DNA from: an uncultured Myxococcales bacterium
Lineage (GTDB): Bacteria > Myxococcota_A > UBA9042
DNA: 64,000 nucleotides
NCBI GenBank assembly: GCA_903919145.1
Contig: CAIXGW010000016.1
Location: 49,367-113,366 of the forward strand
Reading direction: 5' to 3'
Under the pieces are notes generated by a model. That model saw only the letters and a program-made list of their open reading frames with translations, was not told where the DNA came from and made no database searches. Position numbers and translations under genes: made by a program. This document shows positions 1 to 10,600 of the stretch, one piece after another (within the stretch, counting starts at the first letter, position 1; every line of letters begins with the position of its first letter).

Positions 1-1289
1 GCCAGGCACTGGGCGATCAGCTTGGCCAGGTCGGGATCCACGCCGGGGGCCAGCGACTCGACTTTGGGCGGCGGCGCGTTCTGGTGCAGGTCCCCAAGCT
101 CTTGGGCGGTGCTGGCTTTGAACGGCACCTTCTTGGTCAAGCAGACGTACAGAATGATGCCAAGGGCATAGATGTCGGTGCGTGCGTCGCCCCGCTGGCC
201 CAGCCACTGCTCTGGCGCCATGTAGGTGGGCGTGCCGCGGCCCGCTGAAGTGACCTCCCACGGCACGTTGGCTACCGGCTGCATCGGCTCGTCTGGGCTT
301 GTCTGTGTCTCGTCTACGGCGGTGGCGATGCCAAAATCCATGATCACGGCGCGGCGATGATCTTTGACCAGCATGATGTTGGCTGGCTTCAGATCGCGGT
401 GCACCACACCTGCGCGGTGGGCTGCGCGCAGCCCTTTGCACAGCGGCACGGCGATCTCGCGCAGCTGGTCAGACGTCAGCGGCTCGCCGCGCTTTAGGCG
501 ATCGACCAACGTCTCGCCCTCCAAGAATTCCATGGTCAGGTAGTGGACACCCCCCGCCTCGCCCAGGTCGTAGGTGCGCGCCACCCCGGGGTGATTGATG
601 GCGTGGGCAATAGCCACCTCGCGGCGGAACCGCTCCAGGTCTTCTTCGGTGATGCTGTGGCGGTCGGCAAACAGGGTCTTGAGCGCGACCTTGCGGCGCA
701 GCAGCATGTCTTCACACAGCCACACCGCCCCCATGCCCCCTTCGCCTAGCTTTTGCAGCATGCGATAGCGACCGTTGAGCGGGCGACCAGAGCTCCAGTC
801 AATAGCGCGGATGGCTCCCGGGCGGGCGCGATGGGCCCTGCCCGCAGGCGGCGGCGCCGGTGGCGGAGTGGTGTGCCCGGCCACGTGGGCGCTCTGGGCT
901 TGCAGCGCTGGCGCGGCCGCTTGCGCCGGTCCTGGAGGCCGAGCCGCGGAGGGCTGAGCGGGACCATGCGCGGGCGTCCGCACGGGCGCTGGCTGCGGCT
1001 CTGGCGGTGCGGGCGGCTGGGCCACCGCAGCGGCAGCCAGTGGCGCCGGCGAAACCCGCTGGACTGGCTGTACCGGCTGTACCGGCTGTACCGGCTGTAC
1101 CGGCTGGGCGGGCTGGGGCCCAGGTGGGGGGCGCCGGCCGTGGGTTGGCAGCGTTGGACCGTCAGAATTGGCAGGGCGCGCCAGGGGATTGCGCGGCGGC
1201 GGTCGCCCACCGGGGGGCGGCGGCGCGGCTGGCGGCGGGCTGCCTGGGCGACGCAGTGGCTCTGGACGCGGGGGGTCGTCGCGGCTCAC
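1..1289 (-). CDS. Ser/Thr protein kinase, C-terminus cut by window edge
   Basis: Hanks-type kinase read by hand from the minus strand; the ORF track misses it because it runs off the left edge. It starts at a GTG preceded by AGGAG at 9 nt. About 170 Pro/Ala-rich residues come first, including a four-fold VQP repeat. The kinase domain follows, with the glycine loop GEGGMGAVW, the lysine in VALK, HRDLKPAN, DFG and APEQW, so all catalytic residues are present. Whatever follows the kinase lobe (a membrane segment and sensor in its neighbour) lies outside the window. It directly follows a paralogous kinase gene: the upstream TGA is separated from this GTG by one GCC codon in the same frame. Substrate unknown. 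Confidence 0.9.
   Translation of the reverse strand, partial: MSRDDPPRPEPLRRPGSPPPAAPPPPGGRPPPRNPLARPANSDGPTLPTHGRRPPPGPQPAQPVQPVQPVQPVQPVQRVSPAPLAAAAVAQPPAPPEPQPAPVRTPAHGPAQPSAARPPGPAQAAAPALQAQSAHVAGHTTPPPAPPPAGRAHRARPGAIRAIDWSSGRPLNGRYRMLQKLGEGGMGAVWLCEDMLLRRKVALKTLFADRHSITEEDLERFRREVAIAHAINHPGVARTYDLGEAGGVHYLTMEFLEGETLVDRLKRGEPLTSDQLREIAVPLCKGLRAAHRAGVVHRDLKPANIMLVKDHRRAVIMDFGIATAVDETQTSPDEPMQPVANVPWEVTSAGRGTPTYMAPEQWLGQRGDARTDIYALGIILYVCLTKKVPFKASTAQELGDLHQNAPPPKVESLAPGVDPDLAKLIAQCL
1065..1106. repeat. 9-bp tandem repeat inside the kinase gene
   Basis: Four consecutive copies of the 9-mer gtaccggct, plus flanking degenerate copies. On the minus strand they encode VQP VQP VQP VQP in the proline-rich linker ahead of the kinase domain. 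Length polymorphism by slippage would stay in frame. Confidence 0.85.
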
Positions 1290-1292
1290 GGC

Positions 1293-3131
1293 TCAAATCT
1301 CCTGCGCCGCGGCTTGGTCGGCTCTTGCAAGTGCCCGGCGGAAGCGGCGGCTGGGCGCCAGCAGCACGGCCAACACGACCATGGCTGCCACCTGCCCGGC
1401 ACCCAGGATCAACCACAGGCGCATCAACAGGGCCTCCAGCGCACCGCTGGTCACGTCCACGCCGACCACATAGGGCGCTTTGGTGCGGCCAGAGGGCACA
1501 GGGGCATAGCCGGACATCACGACATGGAACTTGTCTTGGGCAAAATTGTCGTCGGTGTTGGGCGTGCCGCTCAGCCACACCTGCGATGCGCGCGGAAAGC
1601 GCGTGGTGTCAAAGAGGGTGCCGGGCGGCTCCGCCGATTCTTCGCTCTCAGGCTCGATCTTGCCGTTGTCATTCAGGTCGCGATCGAGGTCATAGACGTA
1701 GGGCCAATTGGTGGTCCCCGCTACCGGGCGCAGCACGTAAAAGTAGGTCCCGTCAGGGTTGGCCGTTTGGATCTTGCTGATCTTGGACCGGATCCTCTGC
1801 CACGCCGGCTTGCCTACGTCTGCAGGAGTCACGACGGCATCCAGATCCGCCGGGTCCAAGGCATCGGCGGTGATGACCGCCAGCCGTCGCAGAGAGGGTT
1901 TCAGCTCTCTGAGCAGCGCCGAGGCCACCAGCTGGTACAGGGCAAAGCCAATGACAAACATGCCAATCGCCGACGCCGCGATCCCCAAGGACAGCTGCAG
2001 GGCGTAGGCCTTGCGGCGCGCCGTTCTCTCCAGCCGCTCCAGCACTTCATCCATGTCGCGTGGCCTGGCGTCGGGGGCCTTGGCCAAGCAGTCGCGGATC
2101 AGCTTGGCCAGGTCGGGATCCACGTCCTTGGCTACCTTGGCGACGTCCGGCACGGGCGCGGACTTGTGCATTTCGGCCATTTCATCTGTTGTCTCGGCAG
2201 AGTAGGGCGCCTCGCCCGTCAGGCACACGTAGAGGATGACGCCAAGGGCGTAGATGTCGGTCCGCGGGTCACCGGTGTTCTGGTTCCACTGCTCTGGCGC
2301 CATATACACAGGGGTGCCCAGGCCTGCCGAGGTAACATCCCAATTTGCAGGAACTTTGCCATCTGGGCGGCGAGTGTGGGCAGAAGTAATCCCGTCGCGC
2401 AGATCATGGAAGGAGGCGGCGATGCCAAAGTCCATGATCGACACTTTGCGGTCATCTCCCGTCAGCATGATGTTGGCGGGCTTCAGATCGCGGTGCACCA
2501 CGCCGGCCTTGTGGGCAGCCCGCAAGCCGCGGCACAGGGCCACAGCCAGCTCGCGCACTTCCTTGGAAGACATCACCGGACCGTCTTTGATCCGCTGCAT
2601 CAGGGTCTGCCCGCGCAGGTACTCCATGGTGATGTAGTGCACGCCGCCCATTTCGCCCAAGTCGTACGTTCTGGCGATGGCCGGGTGGCTGACGGCGTGG
2701 GCCAGAGCCACTTCCTTGCGAAATCGCTCGATGTCGTCGGGTTCAAACAGGTCTTCGTCCCACAGGGCCTTGACCGCGACCTTGCGGCGCAGCAGCAGAT
2801 CATCGGCCAAATAGACCGTGCCCATGCCGCCTTCGCCCAGCTTGTCGATCATCCGGTAGCGCCCAGAGAGGGGCTTGCCGGCGGTCCATTCCAGCCGCGA
2901 CACGTGGTGCTGCACTGCCGGCTTGGCCGGGGCCGCCCGGTAGGCGTTTTGGCCGCCCGGTCCAGGGGGCATGATCGAGCCCGGACGCCCCGCCGGCGGT
3001 ACCACATCCATCGCCACGGTCGGCATAAAGTCTGCAGCTGGCTTGGCTGCTGGCATGGGCGGAGACGTCATGCGCCGCGCAGGCAGCGTCGCGTGGGGCT
3101 CGTGGTCTGGATGGTTGGTGCCGTTGGACAT
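1293..3131 (-). CDS. Transmembrane Ser/Thr protein kinase with periplasmic sensor
   Basis: A 612-residue Hanks-type kinase. The start is the ATG preceded by GGAGG; the longer ORF in the track runs into the divergent gene. Residues 1-90 are a Pro/Ala-rich linker. The kinase domain covers about 91-370, with GEGGMGTVY, the lysine in VAVK (about 121), HRDLKPAN (about 213-220), DFG and APEQW. A membrane segment lies at about 377-404. A region of about 170 residues that looks like a Cache-type sensor follows, then a second membrane segment near the C-terminus. The topology implies a cytoplasmic kinase reading a periplasmic signal. The sensor class is my inference; the kinase call is certain. It lies three bases ahead of a second kinase gene. 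Confidence 0.93.
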   Translation of the reverse strand: MSNGTNHPDHEPHATLPARRMTSPPMPAAKPAADFMPTVAMDVVPPAGRPGSIMPPGPGGQNAYRAAPAKPAVQHHVSRLEWTAGKPLSGRYRMIDKLGEGGMGTVYLADDLLLRRKVAVKALWDEDLFEPDDIERFRKEVALAHAVSHPAIARTYDLGEMGGVHYITMEYLRGQTLMQRIKDGPVMSSKEVRELAVALCRGLRAAHKAGVVHRDLKPANIMLTGDDRKVSIMDFGIAASFHDLRDGITSAHTRRPDGKVPANWDVTSAGLGTPVYMAPEQWNQNTGDPRTDIYALGVILYVCLTGEAPYSAETTDEMAEMHKSAPVPDVAKVAKDVDPDLAKLIRDCLAKAPDARPRDMDEVLERLERTARRKAYALQLSLGIAASAIGMFVIGFALYQLVASALLRELKPSLRRLAVITADALDPADLDAVVTPADVGKPAWQRIRSKISKIQTANPDGTYFYVLRPVAGTTNWPYVYDLDRDLNDNGKIEPESEESAEPPGTLFDTTRFPRASQVWLSGTPNTDDNFAQDKFHVVMSGYAPVPSGRTKAPYVVGVDVTSGALEALLMRLWLILGAGQVAAMVVLAVLLAPSRRFRRALARADQAAAQEI

Positions 3132-3267
3132 CGCCTCCGCTCGCAGGCCAAACCTAATGAGGCCAAGGGTAGACTGCGGTGCTAGCTGCCCATCCGTCAA
3201 GATGCCTCTGCCTTGCGACGCAAAGTTGCCCCTTGCAGATAGCCGCCGGTCCGCTACGCTAGGGGGC

Positions 3268-4413
3268 ATGAGTGACCTACACGCCATCGCCAATGCCAAT
3301 GATCTGAAACACGCGCTGCAGTCCGGGCAACTGGAACGCTGCGAAATTGGTCCAGTCGACCTGCCGCCCATGGAGGCGCCCGCCGTCCGGGTCAACCACG
3401 TGCGCATGACGGGGACCAAGCTGGTTGGGCTGCACTGCGCCGGCTGGTCGGCCAATCGCTGGCAGGCCCGCGGGGTGCTGTTGCGCGGCAGCCGGCTGGA
3501 GAAGGCAGAGCTGCACCACTGCGACCTGTCCAATTGCCACGGCCAAGAATTGCACTGGCCGGCCAGCAAGTTGTTTGACACTCGGTTTGTAGAGACCCCC
3601 TTGACCAATGCCAATCTTGGCCGGTCAGTGCTGGTCGGCTGCGAATTTGCCCAGTCGGACCTGAACCATGCCAACCTGACGGAGTCGCTGCTGCTTGGCT
3701 GCCGATTCACCGATGCCCGCCAGGGCGGCGCCGTGCTGGACAACATCAACCTGTCTGGCGCAGTGCTGTGCAATGTCGACCTGCGCGGTGCCAACTTGTT
3801 CCGCGCCAGTTTTGCCAATGCCGTGCTGGTGGGCGTGGATCTGCGCGAAGCCAACCTCACCGGGGTCAGCTTCCGCAACGCCGTCATCGTCGACGTCAAG
3901 ACGGATCGCGCCGACCTCAGCGGCACCACCCATCAGGAATTCACCAGCGCCGGCTCGTCGATGATGGAGGCGTTTGAGCGCCTCCGCCACCTCAGCCCTG
4001 ACGTCACCGCCATGATCGCTGCGGCCCTGCTGCTGCGGTCCCCTGGAGCCACCGCCGCGCCAACGGCAGGCAGCAGTTCGGGCCAGAGCAGTGGCGACCC
4101 GCTGGCATCGCTGCTGCGCCTGAACTTTGCCGCCATGGTTCGCGAGCTGCAGGGCCGCGGCGGACCGCAGGAGCTCGGCCAGCTGCGCGTCGAGGGCGAC
4201 CATGTGTTTGCCCGCTCCGTCAGCGGCGAGGAGGTGCGTCTGACGTCGTCTGCCGCCGCCCCGCCACGAGTGGCACCGCAGATGCGCGCCGTCGATCCTC
4301 CTGGGTCTGGCGCTGGTTCAGGCTCGTCGGCCGCCCGCAGCGCCCCGCCGCCCGCCGCGTCGCCGGCTCCGCCTGCCGCAGGTGGACGCTTCTCAGGCCT
4401 TGAGATCGATTGA
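3268..4413 (+). CDS. Pentapeptide-repeat protein
   Basis: A 381-residue protein with many A(D/N)LxX pentapeptides between about residues 90 and 215, for example LRGANLF, LREANLT and RADLSG. These predict a right-handed quadrilateral beta-helix. The C-terminal 150 residues are Ala/Pro/Ser-rich low complexity. The ATG follows AGGGGG; the 480-residue ORF in the track extends into the promoter region of the divergent kinase gene and is not used. No signal peptide is seen. It overlaps the next gene in a TGATG arrangement, suggesting coupled translation. Function unknown; some pentapeptide proteins are scaffolds or kinase partners, and the divergent kinase makes such a link possible but unproven. 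Confidence 0.85.
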   Translation: MSDLHAIANANDLKHALQSGQLERCEIGPVDLPPMEAPAVRVNHVRMTGTKLVGLHCAGWSANRWQARGVLLRGSRLEKAELHHCDLSNCHGQELHWPASKLFDTRFVETPLTNANLGRSVLVGCEFAQSDLNHANLTESLLLGCRFTDARQGGAVLDNINLSGAVLCNVDLRGANLFRASFANAVLVGVDLREANLTGVSFRNAVIVDVKTDRADLSGTTHQEFTSAGSSMMEAFERLRHLSPDVTAMIAAALLLRSPGATAAPTAGSSSGQSSGDPLASLLRLNFAAMVRELQGRGGPQELGQLRVEGDHVFARSVSGEEVRLTSSAAAPPRVAPQMRAVDPPGSGAGSGSSAARSAPPPAASPAPPAAGGRFSGLEID

Positions 4414-4784
4414 TGAAGGGCTGGCGCCTGCTGCTTGGGGTAGCGGGCTTGGGGCTGCTGCCCATGCTTGGCGGTGGGGCGGACGCGCTGGCGGCGGCCC
4501 CAGTCGTTCAGGTGCAGGTCAGCCGCGCTAGTCCGTGCGACCAAGATACCATTGCAGGAATGCTGAAGTCTGCCCAAGGCCGCATCCGCCGCTGCGTCGA
4601 TGGCGCGCCGGGCAGCTGGAGCGCCAAAGTACAGCTGACGCAGAGCCAGCCCGCGGCCGCAAGGCAGGTCCATTCGACCTTTGAGCCGCGCCAGCAGCGC
4701 TGCCTGATGGCCCGCGTGGTGCGGCCCCTGCGGGCCACGGGCGCCAAACAGTGCTTGCCGCAGCTGAAGATTGTGGTCGACTAG
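4413..4784 (+). CDS. Small secreted protein of unknown function
   Basis: A 123-residue protein. A signal peptide with an ALA-A cleavage site ends near residue 28. The mature part has four cysteines and an IRRCVDGAPGSW motif that loosely recalls the C-terminal domain of myxobacterial AgmX/TonB-like proteins; this resemblance is weak. The ATG overlaps the stop of the pentapeptide-repeat gene (TGATG); the TTG start in the track lies one codon earlier and is unlikely. Confidence 0.7.
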   Translation: MKGWRLLLGVAGLGLLPMLGGGADALAAAPVVQVQVSRASPCDQDTIAGMLKSAQGRIRRCVDGAPGSWSAKVQLTQSQPAAARQVHSTFEPRQQRCLMARVVRPLRATGAKQCLPQLKIVVD

Positions 4785-4830
4785 CGCTGGCGGTCGCAGC
4801 ACCTGCTCGCGCAACAGACAAGGGGGGCTC

Positions 4831-6078
4831 ATGACCATCGGTCGGTCGGGTGATCAAGACTACAGGTGTCGCCGGTGGTTGGCGGTGTGGGCCCTGGGCG
4901 CTCTGGTGGCGACCGGCTGTGCTACGGAAGCCGCGGAGCCAGCCAAGCCCGCGGCCAAGCTGTTGATCAGCGGCACCTTTACCATTGACGTCGAGGGGGC
5001 TGTCCAGACAGTCAGCTATGCCGACGTGCTGGCAGAGGTCCACGCCGTTCACAAGACAGCCGCCGATGCCAAGAGCTACGCCTGCATTGCCCAGCTTGAC
5101 GTGGCCATGGAGAAGCCAGATGGCTCATGCCGGCTGGAATTGAGTTTCGCGCCCAGCTCAGAAGGGTTGCGGGTAACCGGCGGTCAGTTCCACGTGGTTC
5201 GCGGCATCACGGCCGGTGGCGCCGTGGTCAAGACGGTGCCCTGCGGCAGCGGCTGGCCAGAAGCTTCGACCAAGCCTTTGGTCTATTCCGTGCTGGAAGG
5301 GCAGGGCGGCATCAACCTGGACCCGTTGCCGCCGGGCAAAGGTCAGCTGGCCGTGGCGCGCTTGAGCGACTTGAACTTGAGCTTGACCGGCAAGGCCTTG
5401 TTCAAGAAAGGCTTTGCCACCAAGATTGCCGTGGACCTCTCGGCCATCAAGCTCAAGGGCGAGCTGGACAGTACTGGCGACCCCAAGGCCAGCTGCGGCG
5501 CTGCCACCTTTCCGACCGGCGTCAGCTACTGTGCCAAAGCCGGAGCACCGCCAGAGGGCAGCACGCCAGGCACGGCACTGCGCCGCACCGTCAAGCTGCT
5601 GACTTGCCAGGGAGAGGAGCCGTTTGACCTGGGCGAGCTGTGCGGCAACGAAGCGATCTGGGTCATCGACTGGCGCGACTGGAGCGGCTCCAAGCTGCTG
5701 ACGCAGATTCCCCAAGTGCTGGATCTGCTGCCCAAACGTCAGATCGGCATCGCGGTAGTTGTGGCTGAGGGCAAGACCAAGATCGTCGACAAGGACCCGG
5801 CTACAGGTGCCACCACGGCCGACGGCCCGGCGCCCACAGCTGCAGAATGTCAGGAGATCGCCAAGCAGGCGGGGTTGCCGCCGTCAGTCATCCTGCTGTT
5901 CGACAAAGACAAGCAGTTGATCATGCAAGACAAAGAGCTGGTATCGGCAGCGTTTGTGCCGCGGATGCTGTTTGCCAAGCCAGACGGCAAGATTGTCTCT
6001 GTGCTGCCAGGTCAAGACGGCACGGCGCCCACCAATGACCAGATCGTCGCGGCTATCAAAGCGATTACGGGGCCCTGA
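4831..6078 (+). CDS. Lipoprotein of unknown function
   Basis: A 415-residue lipoprotein. The chosen ATG has AAGGGGGG upstream and gives a signal sequence ending in LVATGC, a lipobox. The first 270 residues have six or more cysteines and no family I recognise. The C-terminal 150 residues (from about IWVIDWRDWSGSKLL) have the strand-helix look of a thioredoxin-like fold without a CxxC pair; this is a tentative reading. Its end overlaps the convergent minus-strand gene by 14 bases. Confidence 0.75.
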   Translation: MTIGRSGDQDYRCRRWLAVWALGALVATGCATEAAEPAKPAAKLLISGTFTIDVEGAVQTVSYADVLAEVHAVHKTAADAKSYACIAQLDVAMEKPDGSCRLELSFAPSSEGLRVTGGQFHVVRGITAGGAVVKTVPCGSGWPEASTKPLVYSVLEGQGGINLDPLPPGKGQLAVARLSDLNLSLTGKALFKKGFATKIAVDLSAIKLKGELDSTGDPKASCGAATFPTGVSYCAKAGAPPEGSTPGTALRRTVKLLTCQGEEPFDLGELCGNEAIWVIDWRDWSGSKLLTQIPQVLDLLPKRQIGIAVVVAEGKTKIVDKDPATGATTADGPAPTAAECQEIAKQAGLPPSVILLFDKDKQLIMQDKELVSAAFVPRMLFAKPDGKIVSVLPGQDGTAPTNDQIVAAIKAITGP

Positions 6079-7450
6079 CCCCGGGGGCAGCGGCGGGGGT
6101 CGGCGCCGCCGCGGGCTCTACGGCCTCGTCATCCGGTGGCGTGGCGGGCCTTGCCGGCGCGACTGGAGTGCCCTTGGCCGAGCGCACATCGTCCAGACTC
6201 AGGCCAAGCTCTGCGGCGCGGCGTTCGCGAACTTCTTCAAGCTTAGACAGGCGCTTGGCAAGGGCAGCCAGCTCGGCAGGGGTGGCCTTGCCTTCCTGCT
6301 GGGCCAGCTCGACGGCGGCAGCGTCCAGGTCGCCGGTCTCCAACAGCAGCTCGGCCAGGCGCAGACTGCCCCCCACCATCGACGGCAGGGCGCGCACCCC
6401 GGGGCGCAGCTTGGGCGCTGCAAGGCTGAGCGGGGCCACCAGGGCGACCTTGCCGCGGAAGCGCGGCAGAGGCTCGACCACCACGATGCCGCGGGCATCG
6501 GTGCCGAGCCAGCGCATCCCGTCTGGGGCCACGCTGGCGTCTTGCCACGGCTGGTCACCGCGCACCAGCTCCACGCTGTCTGGCAGGGTCCACTCGGCCC
6601 AGCCCTTGGCGTCGTCGCTGCGAAAGGTTCTCATGCCCAAGCGGAATTTGCAGGCACGGCTGGGGGGGCGCGGGTAGTACACAGCTACGCCGGCGCTGTC
6701 TCGCATCCAGTCGATGGCAAACGTACCGGCGGGCAAGGCGGTACGGCTGATCTGGCCGCTGGCCGCACCAAAACGGCCTTCTCCTTGCAGAATCGGGCCA
6801 ATCACCGACGCCTTGATGCGGGTGTTGGGAGAAATCGCCCCCAGCCGCGGGGTGCGGCGGTCCTCTGGCCAGCCCGGGCGGGCCTCCATGCGCGTCTGTG
6901 CGCCTGGCTCCAGGCCTTTGCGCAGGGCCACTCGCCGCGGCGCCGTCCAATTCAGGCAGCCTTTGCCCGCAGCCGCGGCCCGGGCAATCACGACCTGCAG
7001 GGCCAGCTGATCGGCGGGACCCAGGCCCACAGCGTCGACCACGGCCTCGCCTGCGGCCAGCGGCGCCGTACCGACCAGCACGGTCTTGCCGCCATCGGGG
7101 TCGACCGCCCAGGCTTCGCCGCCAGCGGTGACGGCATAGACCCAGGCACCGTCTGGAGAAAATGCCAGCGCGGCAATGCCTTTCTTCTCCAGCAGCCGGC
7201 GCCGCTCCAGCGTCAAAGCGTTGGTGATGAGCAGCTTTGAGCCGTCGCTGCTGGCGATCTCTACCCGGTAGGGCGCCGACTGCATCAGCCGCGCCGCCAG
7301 CTGGGCGCGGCCTTCGGCGGCCTTGGCCGGGACGTCCGCCAGTGCCACCGCCGGCCCCAGCCAGGCACTGGTCAGCACCAGCCAGGTCAGGAAACGGCCT
7401 GACACAATTGGCAAACTGGCGGCATTGCGTGGGCAGGCGGGCAGGGACAT
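6065..7450 (-). CDS. Secreted beta-propeller-like protein
   Basis: A 461-residue protein with a signal peptide ending in AVALA. The start ATG follows GGAG at 8 nt; the 524-residue ORF begins too far upstream to keep the signal peptide N-terminal. A segment IAALAFSPDGAWVYAV followed by GGEAWAVDPDG resembles a WD40/PD40 blade, so a propeller in the periplasm is likely. The last 100 residues are helical and end in a Pro/Ala tail. No enzyme motif is seen. Confidence 0.7.
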   Translation of the reverse strand: MSLPACPRNAASLPIVSGRFLTWLVLTSAWLGPAVALADVPAKAAEGRAQLAARLMQSAPYRVEIASSDGSKLLITNALTLERRRLLEKKGIAALAFSPDGAWVYAVTAGGEAWAVDPDGGKTVLVGTAPLAAGEAVVDAVGLGPADQLALQVVIARAAAAGKGCLNWTAPRRVALRKGLEPGAQTRMEARPGWPEDRRTPRLGAISPNTRIKASVIGPILQGEGRFGAASGQISRTALPAGTFAIDWMRDSAGVAVYYPRPPSRACKFRLGMRTFRSDDAKGWAEWTLPDSVELVRGDQPWQDASVAPDGMRWLGTDARGIVVVEPLPRFRGKVALVAPLSLAAPKLRPGVRALPSMVGGSLRLAELLLETGDLDAAAVELAQQEGKATPAELAALAKRLSKLEEVRERRAAELGLSLDDVRSAKGTPVAPARPATPPDDEAVEPAAAPTPAAAPGVRAP

Positions 7451-7681
7451 CGCTGGCTCCGGCGGAATCTGCTGGCCATTGTAGCCCAGACCCCGCCAGA
7501 CCGCGCGCAAATCGCCGGTCCAGCGCAAGGTCCGCGGCGAGCACCTATCGAACGAAGGGGGGGCGGGGCCTTGCCGCTCAACTAGACCAGCAACCTTGGC
7601 CAGGCTTTTCAGCCATCCACCCGCCAGCCAACTGGTCACTGTCCAACAGGTCCGTGGGGCACACAGGCAGACGCGCCGGGC

Positions 7682-10600
7682 CTACTTGGACTTCCACGGT
7701 GGGTCATAGCCAGGCTGCGGCTGCGGCGTTGGCTGCATCTGCGGTTGGTAGTTGGGCGCGCCCAGCAGATCGGGCTCATCGGTGCTGCGCACGGCGTAGG
7801 CCCAGGAGATCCAGGCCCAGGAAGACAGCAACTTGGAAGAAAAAGCGTCGACTGTCAGCCCCGGTGAGTAGACCCGCCACAGCCGCACGTACGCCGTCCC
7901 CTGTGGCAGCGGCGAGCTGGCGCCCATCGCCGCAAAGTCGGGCAGCTGGACCGCCATCACGGTGCCTTTGACAAACAATTCCCAGCGGGTCTGGTAGCTG
8001 TAGTCGGCGATGCGCACGATGTTCAGGGTCGGGTCCAGGCCTGGCTCGGCGGTCCAGGTGACTTGCTGCGCGCCGCCCGGGCCGGAGATCGGCTGCCCAG
8101 GCACCGGCAGCAGCAAGTTGGGGTATTCCAAGTAGGGCCCGATGACCAGCACCGGCTGGCCGGCGGCGATGCGCCCGCCGTCAAAAGTGGGCAACCACCC
8201 GCGCAGGTCCACCCGCAGATCGCTGGCTGACAGGTCCTGGACTTCGCCGCTGGGGTGGATGCGCAGCCACGTGCCTTGACCACCCACGGCCTCGATCGGC
8301 AATCCGGCGCCTGAGCCGCGCACCGACCACAGCGGCTGGGTGATCCCGGTGGCAATGACTTTCCATTTGGCGCCATTCCAATGGGCCAGGTAGCCGCGGT
8401 CGCCGGCGACCCATACGTCGCTGTCGCTGGTGCCCCAGACCGAGCGCAGCGTCAGCCAAGTAGGGCTGGCCATTGCGCTGAAAACCATCGACTCCGCGGG
8501 GGTGATCTGCTCTGGCAGGGGGGCCGCCAGCTGCAGCGATCCGCTGACCACCGCGCCCTGGTCGCCAACCATCCACAGGGATCCCTGCGGGCTGTGCCAC
8601 AGAGCCTGAATCTGCTTGGCCGGCGGCAGCGGATCCCACTTGTTTTTGGGCGGCGCCGCCTCTGGCCACGGACCTGGATAGCCGGCCCAGTAAGCGCCGT
8701 TCCAGTGCATCAGCTGGCTCTGGTCATCCACGAGCCAGGCGTCCTGGGCGGTGCGGCCGGCGATGGCCACCACGTCTCTAGGGGCCTGTTGCGGCCAGCC
8801 TTGCCAGCCCAGGCCGGTCTTGCGCAGCAGCAGGCCGTCTTGACCGCCGATCCAGCCGTCGCCCTTGCCGTCGGGCGCCAGCCACACGGCGCGCAGGTCC
8901 GCGGCTGTCGGGCTCGGCTGGGGCGTAAAGTTGCCGCCGGTCCAGTGCAGGATGGTGCCGCGGTCGCCCACGGCTACCCGCAATTCGCCTGCACTATCCA
9001 GACTTGCCAGCGAACCCAGCGGTGCTCCAGAGGCGGCAGCCTTGGTGGCCCCGGGCGCCAGCCAGGCCATGCGATCCAGCCCGCGCGGGTCAATGTGCGT
9101 CGCCTGACTGGTGGTATTGGGCGAGGCACCGTAGGCCTGCGACAGGCCGCCGTACAATTCGTAGCGCAGGTCGCTGTTTTCGCCGCTCCACAGGCTTGGC
9201 GCCGGCTGCCGGTCAAAGACCAGGGTGTCGGTCTGGGCGTAAGTCGTTACCTGGCCGGTGGGGATATAACCTTCTGAACCCAGGCTAATTCCCGCCGTCA
9301 TTTGCCGCAGACCGGTGGCCTGAGCCCCCATGGGAATGCGGTCCATCCGCACCCGCATGGTGCGGTCCAGCGGCACCTGGATCTGCACCACCGCGCCGTC
9401 TTGCTGCTGGCCGGGGATCGAGAACAGCCGCCGCACCAGCCCCATCGCCAGCGGCACAAACTCGCCAGATATCTTGTCCACATAGCCGGATCGACAGAGG
9501 ATGGCGGTGTCACCGGGCGTCACCCTTACCGTGAATTTGCCCTTGCTGTCGGCCACGCCGTTGTTGGGGGATTGCGGCGGATAGCCAAAGATCGAGCCGC
9601 TGGACCCCTCGCAGCGCACTTGGGGCGTGCCGATGCGCGGCGTGCAGCGAAATTGTACCTTGGCAATGTCGGGGCCGACGGCGCGGCACTCGTAGCCGGG
9701 CTGGCAGTCACTGGCAGCCGTACACGGAAAAAGGCAATACTTTTGGGCAGTATTGGGCGGGACGGCAGCAGCCAGCGCCCCGGTGACCAGCGGCGGAGCG
9801 ACCTCCTGGCAGACCGTGCCAGCCAGACAGTCCAGCGGGGTGCTGCAGGGCTTGCACTGGCTGGCTACGGCCGGCTCGTTCTTGCAGCTGCCCATCGGAA
9901 AGACCGTGTATTTATCGGCATCTACCACGGTGCCGGTGACGTAGCTCGGCAGCGGTGGCGGGTCGCCGGTGCCGCCGCCGCTGCCACTACCCGAGGCGGC
10001 CGGCGGAAATTCCTGAAGGCGGACCGTGATGTTCTCTACATTGACGGCGACCACCGACGCTGCCGACCAGCCCGCCTTGGTTGCGTGGACATGCAGAGGC
10101 CCCGCCAGCCCCGGGGCAGAGATCGTGACCTGGCCATTGGCGTCGGTCAGGCCCTGCAGCTCGGTCTGGGGGTCGCTGCCAAGCACCACCAGCGCGCCGG
10201 GCACAGGGCCGATCTTGCCCTTCTTGAGCACCGTCACATTGACGGCACCGTCGATGGCGTCACCCCAGGTGCCGTTGTCTGCTGAGATCGGGTCAAAATA
10301 GACAAAAGCCTTGGGCAGCGAGCGCTGTTCGCCGCTGTGCAGTTGTGCCAGAAGGGTGGCCGCTCCTGGCTTTCCCGGCGGGGTCCGCAGGCGGATGGCG
10401 CCGTCGTGCAACACCTGAAACACCTTGACGGGGGCGTCGCCCAGCCACAGTGACTTGACCTTGCCAAGGCCGCCGCCGACCAGGGTCACCCAGGTGCCGC
10501 CAGCCTTGGCGCCCTTGCCGGGCAGCAGCCCCCACAAGCTGACGTCCGTAGGCAGATACTGCACCCCAGCGACCAGCGTGGCCTGGCTGCCGTCGGCGAA

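Noticed and set aside
1287-1295. The TGA between the kinases as a selenocysteine codon
   Set aside because: No SECIS-like hairpin is apparent after it and both proteins are complete on their own; the GTG has its own ribosome-binding site.
753-3185. 810-residue plus-strand ORF
   Set aside because: It is the mirror of the two kinase genes on the other strand; it is Arg/Gly-rich with no domain and no start signal.
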